A DNA stretch of 64,000 nucleotides from Oscillatoriales cyanobacterium (GTDB taxonomy: Bacteria > Cyanobacteriota > Cyanobacteriia > Cyanobacteriales > Microcoleaceae). Within the stretch, counting starts at the first letter, position 1; each line of letters begins with the position of its first letter. The stretch covers positions 84,560 to 148,559 of the forward strand of contig REAP01000025.1 in NCBI GenBank assembly GCA_004294385.1, written 5' to 3'. Below, piece by piece: positions 49,593 through 58,154 of the stretch. Under the pieces are notes generated by a model, which searched no databases, was not told the origin of the DNA, and saw only the letters and a program-made list of their open reading frames with translations. A program made the translations under genes and the position numbers.

Positions 49593-49900
49593 TGGTATTA
49601 CCCCCCATAGCTGACAAAAAAATGCAGGCTTGGATTAGAAGTCGTCACTTGATTTTCACCGGTCAGTTTCTGATTTTTGAAACTTTAGACTATCCAACAG
49701 TTGAGCGATTTGAGGAATGTATCACCAGTCTAGGAGGATGCTTAATTTCTGTTGAACCTACCAAACGAGTTTGGATGGGAAATCATCGACAAGTGATGCT
49801 CTATCAAGCCAAAGGAAGTTTGCATACACCTCATCATGAACTGCGGCAATATTGGTTCAAATACGGCAGTTTTCAAACTAGATTTGATGAGAGAGTTTAG
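49592..49900 (+). CDS. cpeR: Phycoerythrin operon activator CpeR
   Basis: 102 residues: MVLPPIADKKMQAWIRSRHL, then IFTGQFLIFETLDYPTVERF, TSLGGCLISVEPTKRVWMG and MLYQAKGSLHTPHHELRQYW. This matches CpeR, which in chromatically adapting cyanobacteria is needed for expression of cpeBA and pebAB and is encoded just after the phycoerythrin linker genes, as here. It has PP2C-like secondary structure but no proven activity. An in-frame ATG at 49622 (M11) could serve as an alternative start, since the region before the first ATG consists entirely of heptamers. Confidence 0.9.
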   Translation: MVLPPIADKKMQAWIRSRHLIFTGQFLIFETLDYPTVERFEECITSLGGCLISVEPTKRVWMGNHRQVMLYQAKGSLHTPHHELRQYWFKYGSFQTRFDERV

Positions 49901-49902
49901 TA

Positions 49903-50100
49903 GAAGGAAGTTCGGCAGCGGATTTTGTAACGGATTTAACGGATGTCAGGGATGTCAGGTAGAAGGTAGAAAGCCCTTCGACGCTTCGACTACGCTCAGC
50001 GCACCGCTTCGCTCAGGGTACGAAGAATACCCTTCGACGGAGTTTATCCTGAGCCCTTCGGCTACGCTCAGGATAAACTGCGTCGAAGGGCTCAGGGTAC
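49903..50100. repeat. Mixed repeat cluster after cpeR
   Basis: Begins with GAAGGAAGTTCGGCAGCGGA and GTAACGGATTTAACGGATGT (same family as 24935 and 53321). From about 49975 it is built of CCCTTCGAC...GTCGAAGGG palindromes with TACGCTCAG/CTGAGC arms and a TTATCCTGAG...CTCAGGATAA inner stem, the family that is also found inside the kinase gene at 15501-15585. Confidence 0.85.
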
Positions 50101-50166
50101 AAAGAAGGAAGAAAGAAGAGGGAACAATATTTCTGTTACAGTAAAAGAAACTTGTGTTCTGTGGTT

Positions 50167-50832
50167 ATGGATATTCACGAAATCGAAGCGTCTCTAGAAA
50201 ATTCTGACTTTCAGTATCGACTCAAGGCGATCGCAGCTCTTAAAGACTATACACCAGAAATAGCGGTTCCCTTACTAAAAGCAAAACTAAACGACCCAGA
50301 ATTTTTAGTCCGTTCCTTTGTCAGCCGGGGATTTGGACAACAACAAACTGCCGAATCCTTCGCCGCACTGCTCCAAATCATCAAACTTGATAATACCCCC
50401 AATGTACGAGCCGAGGCCGCCAATTCCCTTTCCCTCTTCGGCAAATGCGCTGCATCTCATTTAGTGCTAACTTTTATTCAAGATGACCACTGGCTGGTAC
50501 GTCGTAGCATTCTGGGCGCGTTAGTGGACATGGAATGTCATAACGAAATTTTCGAGGTTTGTGTCGAAGCATTGGCTGGCGAAGATATGACCACGCAAGA
50601 AGCGGCTGTGGATGGACTCGGTGCCTTAGCTGGAACCATTCAGGAAGAGGCGGCACTTGCTCAGTTATTGACGCTAGCTGGTTCTGAGTATGAAGGAATT
50701 CGTCAACACACCGCATCTGCTTTGAAGCATTTTGATGATCCCCAGGCGAAGGCAGTTTTGAGTCAACTGCGCCAAGACTCCCATCATCGAGTTGTTGGCG
50801 CTGCTTTAGAAAATCTGCTTGAGAACATTTAG
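50167..50832 (+). CDS. HEAT-repeat protein, putative phycobilin lyase-type
   Basis: Start at the ATG giving MDIHEIEASLENSDFQYRLK (a TTG at 50152 would add 5 residues). 221 residues made almost entirely of HEAT-like repeats of the PBS-lyase type: AVPLLKAKLNDPEFLVRSFV, NTPNVRAEAANSLSLFGK, DDHWLVRRSILGALVDMECH and YEGIRQHTASALKHFDDPQA. Proteins of this kind act as E/F-type bilin lyases or as phycobilisome-binding factors such as NblB. The location after cpeR points to a phycoerythrin role, but which cysteine or partner it serves is not known. Confidence 0.75.
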   Translation: MDIHEIEASLENSDFQYRLKAIAALKDYTPEIAVPLLKAKLNDPEFLVRSFVSRGFGQQQTAESFAALLQIIKLDNTPNVRAEAANSLSLFGKCAASHLVLTFIQDDHWLVRRSILGALVDMECHNEIFEVCVEALAGEDMTTQEAAVDGLGALAGTIQEEAALAQLLTLAGSEYEGIRQHTASALKHFDDPQAKAVLSQLRQDSHHRVVGAALENLLENI

Positions 50833-50837
50833 CAAAG

Positions 50838-50988
50838 CCAGAAACCGGGTTTTTTACGAAAATCTAACTTGGAGTGCAAGGAATAACTAAAAACCCGGTT
50901 TCTTGAATCCCTACTAGAGCCAGAAACCGGGTTTTTACGAAAATCTAGGCTAGAGTGCAAAATCTTGATGAAAAACCCGGTTTCTTGA
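50838..50988. repeat. AGAAACCGGGTTTTT hairpin repeats after the HEAT gene
   Basis: Two hairpin units, each CCAGAAACCGGGTTTTT...ACGAAAATCTA...AAAAACCCGGTTTCTTGAAT followed by CCCTACTA(G/A)AGCC. Same family as those flanking the methylase gene but with a different spacer. Confidence 0.88.
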
Positions 50989-51007
50989 ATCCCTACTAAA
51001 GCCATAG

Positions 51008-51586
51008 TCAAGCTTGACTAAACTGTTTTAAAGCGCTGATTAAATGGTCAAAATTGAGACCCAATAAATCCTGTTCCTCTGAACTAAATTGCTGTAAACT
51101 GACTATTTTTAACTGTTCTAATCCACAGAGCATCGCCGGCACCGGAACACGCAATTCATGATAAAGTAGATCCATATTTTCGAGTCCTTCCTGGCTCAGG
51201 AATTCAGGATTGTTCCCCGCAATTCCATAGGTGACGGAGCGCAGGAAATGCCAGAAATCTCGCCAACAGGCTTCAGCACGAGCGGGAGGATAGAGGTCAT
51301 TACCTGGTTCGGCGATATTCGGAAAGTCTGTCAACACCTTTTCCCTCGCATTGGCAACCAGATTAGGAGCTTGTTCTCGCAGTAGTCTAACTTGTGCTAG
51401 CATTAAAGAGGTATCGGGGACGAGATTTTGAATGCTTTCTAAATCTTCGTCGGTGAGATATTCGCTTCGATTGTCAGCCTCTTGAAAAATGGCAATTACT
51501 TCATCGGAATAGATATTTTTCCAAGTAGCAAAACTGACGATTCTGGCTTTAGGAATTAATTCTTTGGCTCTTTCACTTAGCTGCAT
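51008..51586 (-). CDS. Divergent phycobiliprotein-like protein
   Basis: Start at the ATG giving MQLSERAKELIPKARIVSFA. 192 residues with the globin-like phycobiliprotein fold: an N-terminal helical hairpin, then LYPPARAEACWRDFWHFLRS and VTYGIAGNNPEFLSQEGLEN, which align with the Cys-82-type chromophore site ([20 protein letters not shown] in CpeB). Cys107 and the following Arg-Asp are kept, so one bilin may bind. It differs from all main phycobiliproteins elsewhere (no second Cys site, altered C-terminus). It lies on the opposite strand between the cpe genes and pebA. It could be an assembly or storage factor; function unknown. Confidence 0.7.
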   Translation of the reverse strand: MQLSERAKELIPKARIVSFATWKNIYSDEVIAIFQEADNRSEYLTDEDLESIQNLVPDTSLMLAQVRLLREQAPNLVANAREKVLTDFPNIAEPGNDLYPPARAEACWRDFWHFLRSVTYGIAGNNPEFLSQEGLENMDLLYHELRVPVPAMLCGLEQLKIVSLQQFSSEEQDLLGLNFDHLISALKQFSQA

Positions 51587-51844
51587 AGTTATTATAATTT
51601 CACTCACGTAATTGGACATAATCCAATTTATAGACTAGAATTATGAGAAATTTTATTAAGATTTGTTACAATTCCTCCCGTCAGACATGAGAATGTGGTA
51701 CAAATTCTTCATTAGAAGAAGTCAGATCATCAAGTTTGGTTTCATAACGAAATATTACTTTGTTAGCCAAAACAGAGACGAGACTTCAGGCGATCGCCTA
51801 TCATCCTGTATTTAGGGAAAAGTATAAGGGGCTAAATTATATCT

Positions 51845-52579
51845 ATGTTTAAGCCATTTCAGCAATTTTTAGAAAAAGAACTATCTGAGAATTTTGTACT
51901 AGAGAGTCGCCCCATTCCCTCTGGCTTGGAGTCGGTGGTGAGTGAAAGAGGCAAAAATCCTGCCACGATTCAAAGTTGGTGCTATCAATGCCCCCAATTA
52001 CGAAAGATTCGCTACACCTACATCGATGCTGGGGAAACGGCGCAAATTTTCAACAGCGTTATTTATCCGAGCCATAACTACGATGTACCCTTGCTAGGGA
52101 TTGATTTTTTGGCGTTTGGGAAGAAGAAAATTTTGGTGGTGATTGATTTTCAGCCGTTATTCCGCGATCGCGCCTACATAGACAAGTATATCGAACCATT
52201 GACCGAAATTCGCAGTAAATACAGCGATTTGGTACAGGACTTAGAAATGAAGTTCTATGATGCCAACCAGTATTTTTCCAAAAATTTGCTGTTTGCCAAA
52301 ACCGACGCAGAAACAGTAGTCAATCAATTGTTTCCCGCTTATCAAGAATACATCCAGATGTATTGGAAAATGGTAGAGCAAGCTTCTCCACTCAACACTC
52401 CAGAAGAAGTTCAGCGGATTGTGAAAGCACAGAAAGATTACGACCAGTATAGTGCAGAAAGAGACCCCGCATCAGGACTATTCAGCAGCTATTTTGGTCA
52501 TGAATGGTCAGAGAAATTTTTGTACGAGTTTTTGTTTGAAGATGCTGTTCCCTTAGCGATTCCCGCCGGGGCAAAATAA
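51845..52579 (+). CDS. pebA: 15,16-dihydrobiliverdin:ferredoxin oxidoreductase
   Basis: 244 residues of the ferredoxin-dependent bilin reductase family: [60 protein letters not shown] and the C-terminal [20 protein letters not shown]. PebA reduces biliverdin IXalpha at the C15=C16 bond to 15,16-dihydrobiliverdin, which it hands to PebB. The order pebA-pebB with an 7-bp gap is standard and allows channeling of the intermediate. Expression in relatives depends on CpeR. Confidence 0.93.
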   Translation: MFKPFQQFLEKELSENFVLESRPIPSGLESVVSERGKNPATIQSWCYQCPQLRKIRYTYIDAGETAQIFNSVIYPSHNYDVPLLGIDFLAFGKKKILVVIDFQPLFRDRAYIDKYIEPLTEIRSKYSDLVQDLEMKFYDANQYFSKNLLFAKTDAETVVNQLFPAYQEYIQMYWKMVEQASPLNTPEEVQRIVKAQKDYDQYSAERDPASGLFSSYFGHEWSEKFLYEFLFEDAVPLAIPAGAK

Positions 52580-52586
52580 ATTAAAC

Positions 52587-53318
52587 ATGACTCTATATCA
52601 GCCATTTTTAGATTACGCAATTCCACTGATCGCGGAACGACTTGACCTAGCTCCTTATCCGATTCCGGCAGGTTTTGAAAGCAAAGAATGTATCACCGGG
52701 AAAGGAAAAAAAGAGCAGTTGGTGGTAACAACCAGCCATGCTTTCAAATCCTCAAAACTGCGGCAGATTCGGGCTGCTCATGTGCAGGGTGGTGACGCTC
52801 TCCAGGTACTGAATTTTGTAATTTTCCCCCAAATAAATTATGATTTGCCTTTCTTCGGGGCGGATTTAGTAACTTTGCCGGGGGGACATTTGATTGCTTT
52901 AGATATGCAGCCACTATTCCATAATCTGGCTTATCAAAAGCAATACTCCGATCCGATTTTACCGATTTTCAACAAGTATCAAAAAGACTTACCTTGGGGT
53001 GGGGATTTTCCTGAAGAGGCAAAACCTTTCTTTTCTCCGGCTTTTCTCTGGACTCGTCCCAAGGAAACGGAGGCTGTACAAACTACGGTTTTTGCAGCTT
53101 TTCAGGATTATCTACAAGCTTATCTCGATTTGGTCGATCGGGCAGAACCGGTCACAGATAGTCAGAGATTGGCCGAAATCCTTCAGGCTCAACGGAATTA
53201 TATCAATTATCGTGCTGCTAAAGATCCTGCGAGGGGGATGTTTTTGCGCTTCTATGGTGAGGAGTGGACTGAAGAATACATACACGGTTTTCTGTTTGAT
53301 TTGGAACGCCATTTGTAG
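52587..53318 (+). CDS. pebB: Phycoerythrobilin:ferredoxin oxidoreductase
   Basis: 243 residues, same family: [60 protein letters not shown] and [20 protein letters not shown]. PebB reduces 15,16-dihydrobiliverdin at the A-ring diene to 3Z-phycoerythrobilin, the chromophore for all Cpe subunits. It is 7 bp downstream of pebA. Two perfect copies of a 50-bp repeat begin 2 bases after its stop codon. Confidence 0.93.
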   Translation: MTLYQPFLDYAIPLIAERLDLAPYPIPAGFESKECITGKGKKEQLVVTTSHAFKSSKLRQIRAAHVQGGDALQVLNFVIFPQINYDLPFFGADLVTLPGGHLIALDMQPLFHNLAYQKQYSDPILPIFNKYQKDLPWGGDFPEEAKPFFSPAFLWTRPKETEAVQTTVFAAFQDYLQAYLDLVDRAEPVTDSQRLAEILQAQRNYINYRAAKDPARGMFLRFYGEEWTEEYIHGFLFDLERHL

Positions 53319-53320
53319 AA

Positions 53321-53420
53321 GAAGGAAGTTCGGCAACGGATTATGTAACGGATTTAACGGATAGAAGAGAGAAGGAAGTTCGGCAACGGATTATGTAACG
53401 GATTTAACGGATAGAAGAGA
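53321..53420. repeat. Perfect 50-bp tandem duplication after pebB
   Basis: The 50-base unit GAAGGAAGTTCGGCAACGGA...TTTAACGGATAGAAGAGA occurs at 53321-53370 and 53371-53420 without a mismatch. It is followed by a pyrimidine tract of CTTCT repeats (about 53456-53483) and by TCTGCGCCC units (about 53483-53510). Confidence 0.92.
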
Positions 53421-53564
53421 GAAGGAAGAAGAAAGAGACAAGTAAAAATTCTTTATTTCTCTTCTCTTCTCTTCTCTTCTCTCTGCGCCCTCTGCGCCCT
53501 CTGCGGTTAAATAATTCAAAGACTACCGCAAACGATACAATAATCAATCAACCGAAATCAAAAT

Positions 53565-54386
53565 CTAACAAACAAGACTTTGAGCCGTATTATTCCGAGT
53601 AAAAGAATTCCAAGTACCCAACTCCTTTGAACTACGACTGCGAAGCATTGCTCTCGCTTCCTCAGTCAATCCTTGTACTAAACTAAAGTCAGCACCAGCA
53701 ATACTTTTTAATTGTTCTAAATTCGCGCCTGTCAAATCAGCCGCCCGTAAATCTGCGCCCTGTAATTCAGCACCAATTAATATCGCATTCCGTAAATAAG
53801 CACCAGTGAGTAAAGCATTTTGAAGAGTTGCGCCACTTAAAGCTGCTCCCTCTAAATTTGCGCCGGTTAAATCGGCTCCACTGAGATAAGCTCCTCGCAG
53901 ATTACAGTAACTCAAATCTGCTCCTCGGAGGTTGGCTGTATTCAAGAAAGCCCCACTCAGACTAGCTTTTGGTCCAATAGCCTCGGACTTTTGGTAATTG
54001 AATCCTTCTGGCCAAATGGTATTGCTATCATATAAAGCTAATTTGAATTTAGCTAGTTCTAGGTTGGCATTGAGTAGATTACAACCTTGTAAATCTGCCC
54101 GAAAAAAATAGCTTTCTTGTAAGTTTGCGCCACTCAAATTGGCATCTCTGAGACTGGCCCGCCGTAAATCAACTCCCTGGAGATTTGCACCTTGGAAATT
54201 GGTTTTGCTGAGGTTCGCGCCGATTAAGTTGGTTCCGCTCAAGTCAATCCCGGATAAATCCATCTGGCTGAGGTTGATTCCCTGGAGGTTTGTTTGAGCT
54301 AGACTTTTATTTTGCTCAAGAGCTTGTAAGACTTCTGCGAGAGTCAGGGGTTCTGAGAGGAAAAATGAGTGTTGATGAATTGCCAT
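53565..54386 (-). CDS. Pentapeptide repeat protein
   Basis: Start at the ATG giving MAIHQHSFFLSEPLTLAEVL (an upstream ATG at 54422 is possible). 273 residues. After an N-terminal helical part, about 35 A(D/N)LxG-type pentapeptides run from residue 30 to 240 (for example LSGIDLSGTNLIGANLSKTN and LRGAYLSGADLTGANLEGAA), with a break at about 125-150. They fold as a right-handed beta-helix. Pentapeptide proteins are abundant in cyanobacteria, and individual functions are mostly unknown. Its placement inside the phycoerythrin cluster, on the opposite strand, may be incidental. Confidence 0.85.
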   Translation of the reverse strand: MAIHQHSFFLSEPLTLAEVLQALEQNKSLAQTNLQGINLSQMDLSGIDLSGTNLIGANLSKTNFQGANLQGVDLRRASLRDANLSGANLQESYFFRADLQGCNLLNANLELAKFKLALYDSNTIWPEGFNYQKSEAIGPKASLSGAFLNTANLRGADLSYCNLRGAYLSGADLTGANLEGAALSGATLQNALLTGAYLRNAILIGAELQGADLRAADLTGANLEQLKSIAGADFSLVQGLTEEARAMLRSRSSKELGTWNSFTRNNTAQSLVC

Positions 54387-54568
54387 TATATTTTTTGAAG
54401 ATTTATTGATGGAATTGCTCAAAGTTGGCCAGTGTAATTTATCCTAGAATTTGACTGTTGTGCGATCGCCAGAAAGTTAATTTTCTTAACCAAAATCCGA
54501 TCCGATTCTCCTCCCATCCCCCTCACAAGGGGAAGTTCCTTGATTCCTCTCGCTAAGTTGACACAGAA

Positions 54569-55177
54569 ATGCTGCTAACACCACCGATGACTATGATGGA
54601 TTTCTTTCGCAAGAGTGAGGGCGTTTGGTTCACTCAGCGAACAGTGCATAATTTTGATACTGCTGCTGCTGATGAGTCGGGAGAATCTAATGTCATGATT
54701 GATGTCTTGTCAATAGATGATCCCAGAGTTTTAGAAGTTTGTCAACAGCAAAATGTGGATCCTGCTTTAGTTAGTGGAGGATGCAGTTTCATGTGGCAAG
54801 ATAATTTGGATGATGCTACCCCAAACCAAAATTATGCTGCAATTCTGATCGATGTGCCCAATCCTAATAACCCAAAAATGGGTAAGTTTCTGCGAAATCG
54901 TGGCTACGTTGAAGGGATTCCGGTAATTGGTATTTACAATTTTGCTGATGATGGGGTGTTGACTATTGAGACGGAATATGAGACAAATCAAGGACAGGAA
55001 CGCTGTTGGTTTATTAACGATCATTTTCGGGTACGGGTGATGACTGTTCAAATGAGCAATGGCGTCAAACAAATGGCATACTGTTCTGAGCGTCGTTGTA
55101 TTTCTCAGTCTGTTTTAGAAGAGATGCTGGAACACAATCGCTTGAGAGTTTCTGGGGCGGCTGCGGTGTCATGTTAA
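54569..55177 (+). CDS. Second CpeS/CpcS-type bilin lyase (CpcU/CpeU-like)
   Basis: 202 residues (a start at 54587 giving MTMMDFFRKSEGVWFTQRTV is likely, as family members begin there). The lipocalin-like CpeS/CpcS pattern is clear: MMDFFRKSEGVWFTQRTVHN, GKFLRNRGYVEGIPVIGIY, RCWFINDHFRVRVMTVQMSN and YCSERRCI. It is more distant from the cpeS product at 45116 than two copies of one enzyme would be, so it is a paralogue with a different subunit or cysteine specificity, perhaps the partner subunit of a CpcS/CpcU-type heterodimer. Which bilin site it serves is not shown by sequence. Confidence 0.8.
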   Translation: MLLTPPMTMMDFFRKSEGVWFTQRTVHNFDTAAADESGESNVMIDVLSIDDPRVLEVCQQQNVDPALVSGGCSFMWQDNLDDATPNQNYAAILIDVPNPNNPKMGKFLRNRGYVEGIPVIGIYNFADDGVLTIETEYETNQGQERCWFINDHFRVRVMTVQMSNGVKQMAYCSERRCISQSVLEEMLEHNRLRVSGAAAVSC

Positions 55178-55252
55178 ACTGTGTGGAAAAGTGTTTTATT
55201 TGATTGATTTAGATGGATTCCGGTTGATCGATCATAATATTCAAGCTTTCAT

Positions 55253-55520
55253 GGGCGGGCAAGATGCCCACCCCACAATAAACTGAATATGTTGTCTAAC
55301 AGGCAAGATGCCTGTTGCCAAGAGATTTCATTTATTGTGGAACAGGCATCTTGCCTGTTGCAAAATGCCCACCCCACAATAAACTGAATGTGTTGTGGAA
55401 CAGGCATCCTGTTGCAAAATGCCCACCCCACAATAAACTGAATGTGTCGTGGAACAGGCATCTTGCCTGTTGCCAAGAGATTTTATTTATTGTGGAACAG
55501 GCATCTTGCCTGTTGCTAAG
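55253..55520. repeat. Array of AACAGGCATCTTGCCTGTT palindromes
   Basis: Five to six copies of the AACAGGCAAGATGCCTGTT/AACAGGCATCTTGCCTGTT palindrome (about 55297, 55337, 55402 truncated, 55455, 55496) alternate with a GCCCACCCCACAATAAACTG linker that itself occurs three times. One palindrome copy has lost its centre (AACAGGCATCCTGTT). Frames that run through this array are not called. Confidence 0.88.
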
Positions 55521-55592
55521 AATGCTGTATAATATGAGTTTAACTGGACTCGATCGCCTAATTTTTTTACCTGTTATCAAATTATCAAAACT

Positions 55593-55871
55593 ATGTCTGA
55601 AAACGAAGAATTTACACCATCTGACAATGATGAATCTGCCGAAGATTCAACCGAAAATTCGACTGAGACAGATGCTGAAGAATTGGTGGAAGTGATTGCC
55701 GAATTTGAGCGGTATCGGGAACGTTTGGTGAGTGAGACAATCGCAGCGGCACAAAAGGCAAAGCTACCCCAGAAACCAGCCCTGGCTAAAATTGAGCCGG
55801 AACTTGCTAAAATTGATGCTGGACTTGAGAGTCTCCGCGCTCAATTGGCGGCTATAACTACTAATAATTAG
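55593..55871 (+). CDS. Small acidic hypothetical protein in the phycoerythrin cluster
   Basis: 92 residues. The first 35 residues are almost only Glu/Asp/Ser/Thr/Asn (SDNDESAEDSTENSTETDAE) and are probably disordered. The rest is a helical hairpin (VEVIAEFERYRERLVSETIA, then LAKIDAGLESLRAQLAAITT). Not recognised. Its stop is immediately followed by the GTG/ATG start region of the HEAT-repeat lyase gene, so the two are coupled. A chaperone-like or assembly role with that lyase is inference. Confidence 0.6.
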   Translation: MSENEEFTPSDNDESAEDSTENSTETDAEELVEVIAEFERYRERLVSETIAAAQKAKLPQKPALAKIEPELAKIDAGLESLRAQLAAITTNN

Positions 55872-55880
55872 GTGACAATT

Positions 55881-56762
55881 ATGGTCAATGCTAGTGCTCA
55901 ATCTCAGGATGATTCAATTTTATTGGCTCATGCAAAAGCAGATGCTTTTCTGCGGGAAGTTACTGAACAAATAGATTTAGATACTTTCAATCCTGATGAT
56001 TCTGAGGTTTTGAAGCGGTTGGTTGAATGTATGGGAGATACGCGGGGGATGACTCGACTGCGTTTCGCGGAAACTTTGGCTGAAATTGGTGAAGCTGCGA
56101 CTCCTGTTTTGTTGGATGGTTTGGCGAATCATCCTAATCCGGTTGTGCGACGTGCGGCTGCTAAAACTCTGACTTTGATTGCTGATCCGACGGCGGTTCC
56201 TCATCTAATTCATGCCTTGTTGAACGATCGGGATACTGTGGTTAAGGGCTCGTCAATTGGGGCGCTGGCGAGGATTGGGGAACCGTCTGTGCAGGCTTTG
56301 TTGGATATTTTAGCGTCGAAGGATTTGCCGGAAAGTACGATCGGTCATGCAGCTTGGGCGTTGGCGTTTATTGGGGCGGGGGCGAAGGAGTATTTGTATC
56401 AAGCAATAGCCTCTGATTCGTCTGTGGTGCGTGGTGCGGTGGTTGGTGCGATCGCCAAAGTTGCACAGGAAGAACCGAAGCCGGAGTTATTCGAGATTTT
56501 GGTGAAGTCTCTGACGGATGTGGATGTTGATGTGCGTTGTGAGGCGGCTGCTGCTTTGGGAAATCTCGCCTATAAGCCTGCAATCCCCAACCTGATTGAG
56601 TTACTGGATGGTGGTGATGGCGAAAGTCGTAGGGCGGCGGCCTTGTCTTTGATGAAAGTAGGCGATCGAAGTGCGATCGAACCGCTACAAGCTGCATTAG
56701 CCAAGGAATCGGAAGTGGCGATTCAAGGTGTGATTAAGTTGGCAATTTCTCAAATTAAGTAA
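55881..56762 (+). CDS. HEAT-repeat bilin lyase, CpeF/MpeV-like candidate
   Basis: Start at the ATG giving MVNASAQSQDDSILLAHAKA with AGGTG 6 bases upstream. 293 residues of HEAT/PBS-lyase repeats: VLLDGLANHPNPVVRRAAAK, LIHALLNDRDTVVKGSSIGA, IASDSSVVRGAVVGAIAKVA and DVDVDVRCEAAAALGNLAYK. It belongs to the E/F clan of lyases. CpeY and CpeZ are both accounted for by other genes here, so this one is the best candidate for CpeF, which attaches the doubly linked phycoerythrobilin at Cys48/Cys59 of CpeB. Those two cysteines are present in the cpeB product. The identity is inferred, not certain. Confidence 0.75.
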   Translation: MVNASAQSQDDSILLAHAKADAFLREVTEQIDLDTFNPDDSEVLKRLVECMGDTRGMTRLRFAETLAEIGEAATPVLLDGLANHPNPVVRRAAAKTLTLIADPTAVPHLIHALLNDRDTVVKGSSIGALARIGEPSVQALLDILASKDLPESTIGHAAWALAFIGAGAKEYLYQAIASDSSVVRGAVVGAIAKVAQEEPKPELFEILVKSLTDVDVDVRCEAAAALGNLAYKPAIPNLIELLDGGDGESRRAAALSLMKVGDRSAIEPLQAALAKESEVAIQGVIKLAISQIK

Positions 56763-56770
56763 CTAAAAAT

Positions 56771-57247
56771 ATGACTGAATCTGGAACCGGGCGGATGTTG
56801 CTTTCTCATAATTTTGATATGCCAGAAGGTGTTTTTCCGCCCTTAAGTCGGGAAGATTTGACTCTGGTATTTGTTGAAGGTTTAAGTCAATATCCTGAGA
56901 TTAAGTGTCGTCAATTAAATCATGCTCATTGGATGGTAGAAGTTTTATTTTCTACTAATGATTTTGCACCGCCTCAAGTTGGAGAATTGTGCGCTGAAGC
57001 TTTGGTAAATAAGCGGATGAGTCAAGGGAAAACCGATGATTCTTTCCCTGATATTCTGATTTTAGCGGGATTGAAAAAGACTCCGCCATTGAGTAGCGAT
57101 GCTGAGGCGCTGCAAACGGGAGAATGGGGAGTTGATGTGGTGGAAACTGCGTCGGCTGAGAGTTTTTTGATGGCGATGGGCTGGGAGGATAAAACATCTG
57201 GGAAAAGTATTGAGGATGTTTTTAAGGTTGAAAGGAGAAAAGGGTAA
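56771..57247 (+). CDS. Hypothetical protein downstream of the HEAT-repeat lyase
   Basis: 158 residues, soluble, not recognised. It contains MPEGVFPPLSREDLTLVFVE, PEIKCRQLNHAHWMVEVLFS and DFAPPQVGELCAEALVNKRM, suggesting a mixed alpha/beta fold with a C-terminal helix. It starts 8 bp after the lyase stop, so the 55593-55881-56771 genes form one operon, probably all for phycoerythrin assembly. The last 35 bases of the gene are the left copy of a direct repeat that reappears at 58056 beyond the PemK pair. Confidence 0.6.
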   Translation: MTESGTGRMLLSHNFDMPEGVFPPLSREDLTLVFVEGLSQYPEIKCRQLNHAHWMVEVLFSTNDFAPPQVGELCAEALVNKRMSQGKTDDSFPDILILAGLKKTPPLSSDAEALQTGEWGVDVVETASAESFLMAMGWEDKTSGKSIEDVFKVERRKG

Positions 57248-57335
57248 AAGGCTGAGTTAACCAGCCATGATATCTTTTTGATTGATACTGTTGAAACAAA
57301 AACCAAACGCCACTCGATACTTAGTCTGCCATTTT

Positions 57336-57698
57336 TCAACTTTCCTCATCATCTTGTCCTGGTAAATCTAAAGCAATCATTAAAGCGCGATTAAGTTCGG
57401 CAATTTTTGCTTCTGAAAGCTTTCCTAGCATTTGCAAAAGTCTAGTTTTTGCCAATACCCGCACTTGATCCGCTTTAACAATTGAATCCCTTTCTAATCC
57501 TCCATCAGGAGCTTTAATCAAAACCTGAGATGGAAAAATGCGCTTGTTTTGTTGATAAGTGGTACAAGGAACTGCCAAAACGACTGGACTACTAGCATTA
57601 ATTACGTCGCGACTGACTATAATCACCGGACGATTTCCCCCTTGTTCAGAACCTTCCACAGGATCGAGACGAGCTAAATAAACCTCTCCTCTTTTCAT
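57336..57698 (-). CDS. PemK/MazF-type toxin
   Basis: 120 residues with the PemK/MazF fold signatures MKRGEVYLARLDPVEGSEQG, NRPVIIVSRDVIN, VLAVPCTTYQQNKRIFPSQV and a C-terminal DQVRVLAKTRLLQMLGKLSE. MazF-type toxins are sequence-specific mRNA interferases, with a catalytic Arg/Thr pair (Arg in NRPVII and Thr in PCTT are present). The start overlaps the antitoxin stop by 4 bp. The pair sits between direct repeats and may be a recent insertion. Confidence 0.9.
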   Translation of the reverse strand: MKRGEVYLARLDPVEGSEQGGNRPVIIVSRDVINASSPVVLAVPCTTYQQNKRIFPSQVLIKAPDGGLERDSIVKADQVRVLAKTRLLQMLGKLSEAKIAELNRALMIALDLPGQDDEES

Positions 57699-57970
57699 TC
57701 TTGAGACTCCGCTAATTTAAAAGCCTCCCAAGAAGCTGTAGCAAATTCAGCCTCCATCTGTAAAACTTCAGCTTGATATTCTGGATCGCTTGTCATTTCT
57801 GCTAGTGCTTCATCAATTTCAGCTCGTTTCAGCGCTGCTAATTCTCGACAAATAGCCCGCATAATAAATTCATCACGACTCTTGGCTTTTCCCTGGTTTA
57901 CTGCTTTATCAGTCGCTTCTAGTAAATTAGCAGGGAGACTGATTTTTGCTTCAATTGTAGGATTAGACAT
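57695..57970 (-). CDS. Ribbon-helix-helix antitoxin of the PemK pair
   Basis: Start at the ATG giving MSNPTIEAKISLPANLLEAT. 91 residues. The first 45 residues fit a ribbon-helix-helix DNA-binding domain (IEAKISLPANLLEATDKAVN, then SRDEFIMRAICRELAAL), and the acidic tail (AEMTSDPEYQAEVLQMEAEF) is the toxin-binding part. It overlaps pemK by 4 bp, the usual arrangement that keeps antitoxin in excess, and probably represses its own promoter just upstream (57971-58050). Confidence 0.85.
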   Translation of the reverse strand: MSNPTIEAKISLPANLLEATDKAVNQGKAKSRDEFIMRAICRELAALKRAEIDEALAEMTSDPEYQAEVLQMEAEFATASWEAFKLAESQE

Positions 57971-58154
57971 GAAAATCACTCCTAAATGAAACCTGAATGT
58001 TCTCTAGATATCTATCTTAACTCTTTTTTTCAAAATAGTGATGGATTAGGCGATCGAGGATGTTTTAAGGTTGAAAGGAGAAAAGGGTAAAAGGTAAAAG
58101 TTGCTTGGAAAGTAAAAACTAATTCCCCAAGCGCTGATTTTGAAGTTAACCAGA

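Larger units (their letters stand above)
57212..58094. repeat. Direct repeats flanking the PemK toxin-antitoxin pair
   Basis: GAGGATGTTTTTAAGGTTGA then AAGGAGAAAAGGGTAAAAGG at 57212-57251 is repeated at 58056-58094 with one T missing. A second short match, GTTAACCAG followed by (C/A)(C/T)ATGAT, occurs in the same order after each copy (57256-57270 and 58145-58160). The segment between contains exactly the two PemK-pair genes. Confidence 0.8.

Noticed and set aside
55253..55520. Possible CRISPR array or protein-coding repeats (frames of 75-126 codons)
   Set aside because: The linkers are identical to each other and the units are palindromes; translations are repeat-derived.
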